Of a DNA stretch of 64,000 nucleotides, positions 61,161-64,000 are shown piece by piece (the first letter of the stretch is position 1; every line of letters begins with the position of its first letter). The stretch lies in contig JBAZZY010000006.1 in the NCBI GenBank assembly GCA_041658565.1, positions 47,281-111,280 on the forward strand. Reading direction: 5' to 3'. The notes under the pieces are model-generated. The model did not search any database, was not told where the DNA came from, and was given only the letters and a program-made list of their open reading frames with translations. The translations under genes were made by a program, and so were the position numbers. Origin of the DNA: Actinomycetota bacterium. Lineage in GTDB: Bacteria > Actinomycetota > AC-67.

Positions 61161-62138
61161 GTGTCACCTGTGGCTCAGCGACGTTCGTCCTCGCCCGACG
61201 GTGATTTCCCCACCGTCTTTAATCGCATCGTCGAGAACATAGAACAGGTCATTCAAGGCAAGGATGAGCAAATCCGGCTCGCACTGATGTGCTTGCTTGC
61301 CGAAGGGCACTTGCTCATTGAGGACGTTCCGGGCGTCGGTAAGACTTTATTGGCCAAAGCGATCGCGCGCACGATCGGTTGCGACTGGCGTCGCATTCAG
61401 TTCACGCCGGATTTGCTGCCGACGGACGTAACCGGCGCAACCGTCTACAACCAGGAGCGTCGTGAGTTCGAATTCAAGCCCGGCGCGGTGTTTGCCAGCG
61501 TCGTGCTCGGCGACGAGATCAATCGTGCGTCGCCCAAGACGCAGTCGGCTCTGTTGGAGGCGATGGAGGAGCGGCAGGTGACGGCCGACGGCGTGGCCTA
61601 CAAACTGCCGGATCCGTTCATGGTCATCGCGACCCAGAACCCGATCGAACACGAAGGCACGTATCCGTTGCCGTTTGCGCAACTGGACCGATTCCTGATG
61701 CGGCTGTCGATCGGCTACCCCAGTCAGGCAGCCGAGATCGAAGTGTTGCACCGTCACGGTGAGCACTCGGCGCTCCTGGACGTGTCGGCGGTTTGTGACG
61801 CGGCGCTCATGCGTGCGATGACCGATGCGGCCAAGACCGTGCACGTCGCGGAGAGTGTGCATCACTACATCGTTGCGCTCGTCGCCGCGACGCGAGAGGC
61901 GCCGGAGCTTTCGTTGGGAGCCAGTCCGCGCGCAGCGCTCGGGCTGTTGCGCGCGGCGCGCGTGCATGCGGCGGCGCTGGGGCGCCGGTTCGCGACGCCC
62001 GACGACGTTAAGTTGCTCGCTTGCTCTGTGATCGAGCACCGGCTCGCAATCGCTCCGGAAGCGGAGATGAGTGGCCGCAGTGGGGGAAACATCCTGCGCG
62101 AGATTCTTGAGCGGGTTCCTGTGCCGATCGGGAGGTAG
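61161..62138 (+). CDS. MoxR-family AAA ATPase
   Basis: Protein of 325 residues. Walker A is DVPGVGKT, Walker B is LGDEINRASPKTQSALLEAMEERQV, and sensor I is IATQNPIEHEGTYPLPFAQLDRF. MoxR proteins are chaperone-like ATPases. The start GTG at 61161 has AAGG nine bases ahead; a second GTG lies at 61170. The frame is open further upstream over the thiolase terminator and is ignored there. It is followed by a DUF58 protein and a transglutaminase-type membrane protein, a very common operon. Confidence 0.88.
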   Translation: MSPVAQRRSSSPDGDFPTVFNRIVENIEQVIQGKDEQIRLALMCLLAEGHLLIEDVPGVGKTLLAKAIARTIGCDWRRIQFTPDLLPTDVTGATVYNQERREFEFKPGAVFASVVLGDEINRASPKTQSALLEAMEERQVTADGVAYKLPDPFMVIATQNPIEHEGTYPLPFAQLDRFLMRLSIGYPSQAAEIEVLHRHGEHSALLDVSAVCDAALMRAMTDAAKTVHVAESVHHYIVALVAATREAPELSLGASPRAALGLLRAARVHAAALGRRFATPDDVKLLACSVIEHRLAIAPEAEMSGRSGGNILREILERVPVPIGR

Positions 62139-62140
62139 CG

Positions 62141-63406
62141 ATGCCGACGCGCCGGGGCCGGGCGCTGCTCGTTGCCGGGGTGCTGTGTTACCCGCTCGCG
62201 CGCGCCACCGCCGTGCGGGAGTTGTACGCGATCTCGCTCGCGGCGCTGCTACTGCAGGGACTCGCATCGGCGTTCGTGGTTCGCGGGCGTCACCACATCA
62301 CCTGCGCACGCGCGCTCGAACCGGCGCGTTCGTTTGCCGGCGGGACGTTGCGGTTGCGGTTGACGGCTACCAGCACGGGACGGATCTCCAGCCCTCCGCT
62401 CATGCTCGAAGACGATCTTCCGATCGAGTTGGGTGGCCCGGTGCGCGTTGCGATCCCCGGATTGCACCACGGACACGACATGAGCGTCGTTATCGAGCGG
62501 CGCGCGCGGGCGCGCGGGCGGCATGTGGTCGGACCGATGCGCGCGCGCCTGACCGATCCTTTTGGGTTGGCCTCGGTGGCCCGCGAGGTTGTCCCGGCGA
62601 CGACGCTGGTGGTGTACCCGTACGTCGAGACGCTCGGCGAGCAGGAGCCGCCCGAGCGACGGGGAGGCAGCGGCCGGTTGCTCGCCTCGCGCCTGTCGGC
62701 GGCCGGCGACGAGATGTACGCCGTGCGCGGCTGGCAGGAGGGCGACGACCTGCGCAAGATCCACTGGCGATCTACCGCGCGCCGAAACGAGTTAATGATT
62801 CGCCAGGACGAAGTTCGTCCGCATCCGCGCGCGACGATTCTCGTCGACACGCGTGGGTCGGTGTATCCCGGAGGCGGAGGGCACGTCTGCCTGGAGTGGG
62901 CGATTTCTGCTGCCGCAACATTGGTGTGGGAACTTGCGCGCGATGGGTTTGCCCTTCGTGTTGCGACGGCGGATGGACCGACCGGAAGCGTGCGCTGGGG
63001 TCGCGAAGCGGCCGATCCGCTGCTGACCGCACTGGCGATGGCGCGCAGGTCGTCGCGCGAATCGCCGTTTGGAGCCCTGCGCAAACTTGGCACTCCCCCG
63101 GCAGTTGGTGGTGCCTTGGTCGCGATTATGCCGCCGCCTTCGCCGGAAGTCGCAGTTGCGCTTGCGGGGCTGGCGTCGTCTTTCAACTGGTGCGGCGCGG
63201 TGCTGCTCGACACATTGTCGTTCCGGCAAGCGCAGGCACGTGAGAGGACGCTGTTTGATCAACGTCTGGCCGAATCCCAAAACCTCCTCGGGCGCGCAGG
63301 TTGGAACGTTGCCGTTGCCGGAGCCGCCGACCGATTCCCAACGATATGGAAAACGCTGCTGAACGCCGGGGTATCGCACCCGAGTTCGCGGTTGCGGCGC
63401 TCGTAG
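62141..63406 (+). CDS. DUF58 domain membrane protein
   Basis: Protein of 421 residues. Two short hydrophobic stretches at the N-terminus (about 8-45) precede a beta-rich domain and the DUF58 core DEMYAVRGWQEGDDLRKIHWRSTARRNELMIRQDE (about 190-225), then a von-Willebrand-like fold (ATILVDTRGS). It starts two bases after the MoxR stop and overlaps the next gene by 61 bases. The MoxR-DUF58 pair is known to work together in envelope or protein-maturation tasks. Confidence 0.87.
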   Translation: MPTRRGRALLVAGVLCYPLARATAVRELYAISLAALLLQGLASAFVVRGRHHITCARALEPARSFAGGTLRLRLTATSTGRISSPPLMLEDDLPIELGGPVRVAIPGLHHGHDMSVVIERRARARGRHVVGPMRARLTDPFGLASVAREVVPATTLVVYPYVETLGEQEPPERRGGSGRLLASRLSAAGDEMYAVRGWQEGDDLRKIHWRSTARRNELMIRQDEVRPHPRATILVDTRGSVYPGGGGHVCLEWAISAAATLVWELARDGFALRVATADGPTGSVRWGREAADPLLTALAMARRSSRESPFGALRKLGTPPAVGGALVAIMPPPSPEVAVALAGLASSFNWCGAVLLDTLSFRQAQARERTLFDQRLAESQNLLGRAGWNVAVAGAADRFPTIWKTLLNAGVSHPSSRLRRS

Positions 63407-64000
63407 CCGCGGCCTCGCTGCCGCTCGGCCGGCTGTTCAAGCCGTACGGGCTGGGCGAGGTCGTCGCGCTCACGATCGTGCTTGCGTCGACGACGTCGTG
63501 GGTGGTGCGTCGGTTGAACCTGATGCCGCCTGTGGGCTTGGTCGCCTCGTACGTCGCGCTGTTGTGGTTCGTCGCGATTCGCTTCTTCGGAACGACGCTG
63601 TGGGGACCGCTTCCCTCGGGCAAGACGCTTGCAGCGCTGTGGTCGGCTGCGGGCGAAGGACGAGAGCAGATCTTGGTGCAGGTGGCGCCGGTGAACCCGT
63701 CGCCGGAGTTGCTGATGATTGTCGCCTTCGGCGTGTGGGTCACGGTGTGGCTGGCGCACACAGCTGCGGTGCCGCTCGGTAACCCATTGCTTGCCATTGG
63801 GAGCACATTGCCTCTGTTCCTGCTTCCGGGCTCGCTGACAGCCGGCGACCGCTGGTGGCTCGAGGTGCCCTCGTTCATCCTGGCGGCTGCGTGGGTGCTC
63901 TACGTTGAGGAATGGGACCGCATGTCGCGCGCGGCTCCTTCCGAGAACGTGGCGTCGCGCGCGCCGGACATCGCGGCGCGTCACCGGCCGGGTTGGCGGG
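63346..64000 (+). CDS. Transglutaminase-type membrane protein (TgpA/DUF3488-like), 5' part only
   Basis: An open frame from ATG 63346 runs off the right edge (218 codons seen). It encodes several hydrophobic segments: AVAALVAAASLPLGRLF, VVALTIVLASTTSWVV, VGLVASYVALLWFVAI, LLMIVAFGVWVTVWLAHTAAVP, LLAIGSTLPLFLLPGS and FILAAAWVLYV. This is the membrane N-terminus of the TgpA family; the transglutaminase domain would lie beyond the window. It overlaps the DUF58 gene by 61 bases. Assignment relies partly on the MoxR-DUF58 context. Confidence 0.7.
   Translation, partial: MENAAERRGIAPEFAVAALVAAASLPLGRLFKPYGLGEVVALTIVLASTTSWVVRRLNLMPPVGLVASYVALLWFVAIRFFGTTLWGPLPSGKTLAALWSAAGEGREQILVQVAPVNPSPELLMIVAFGVWVTVWLAHTAAVPLGNPLLAIGSTLPLFLLPGSLTAGDRWWLEVPSFILAAAWVLYVEEWDRMSRAAPSENVASRAPDIAARHRPGWR

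Overview
The window is GC-rich bacterial DNA, densely coding on both strands, with many GTG and TTG starts, several genes that look leaderless, and an extreme abundance of short GCGC/CGCG runs. The gene families fit an actinobacterium: a DUF5667 protein beside an ECF sigma factor, glucosyl-3-phosphoglycerate synthase, a DtxR regulator with a fused FeoA domain, and an actinophage-type P27 small terminase. The precise lineage cannot be read from the sequence; an uncultured, fairly deep-branching member is likely.

Layout. 0-5.5 kb: a branched-chain amino-acid type ABC importer (two permeases, two ATPases, a lipoprotein receptor) with a zinc-ribbon membrane protein in between. 5.5-16 kb: metabolic and secreted genes (cyclase, MFS exporter, ribokinase, an unknown secreted protein, a metallophosphoesterase/beta-propeller fusion, an aminotransferase with a Gfo/Idh oxidoreductase, an NTF2-like protein, a thioesterase). 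16-25.6 kb: a giant secreted RHS/YD-repeat protein whose signal-peptide region is split by two compensating one-base discrepancies in G runs, followed by two small membrane proteins and a decayed IS21-family transposase. 25.6-31.5 kb: a secreted PQQ-type propeller, a deoxyribosyltransferase-like protein, a MarR/DHA2 drug-efflux operon with a clear operator, and an SCP2-like protein. 31.5-35 kb: an iron locus (bacterioferritin, DtxR-FeoA regulator, FeoB) around a perfect 8-bp-arm palindrome. 36-40.7 kb: a 2-oxoacid:acceptor oxidoreductase (alpha plus a beta-gamma fusion) followed by an ADP-forming acyl-CoA synthetase, which together could turn 2-oxoacids into ATP. 40.7-47.7 kb: ECF sigma/DUF5667, MetF, a CocE-type hydrolase, dodecin, a GDPD and an erythromycin-esterase-like protein. 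47.7-50.6 kb: an unknown secreted protein and a Phd/PIN toxin-antitoxin pair between a broken and an intact tRNA-Glu. 50.6-52.6 kb: GpgS, a small zinc protein and a Clp-N protein.

52.66-59.44 kb is the most interesting part: a 6.7-kb integrated element bounded by a 44-bp duplication of the 3' half of tRNA-Lys(TTT). It has an integrase next to the intact tRNA, an excisionase-like and an XRE-type regulator, a divergent control region, a DUF3631 ATPase, a primase-polymerase, a P27-type small terminase subunit, and no large terminase, portal, capsid or conjugation gene. That is the layout of a phage-inducible satellite. It also carries an iteron-like array inside the 3' end of the ATPase gene, a duplicated 45-bp sequence upstream of the terminase gene, and matching arm-type repeats at both ends.

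59.5-64 kb returns to chromosome: a small membrane protein, a thiolase with a possible RNA switch in its leader, and a MoxR-DUF58-transglutaminase-type operon that runs off the right edge.
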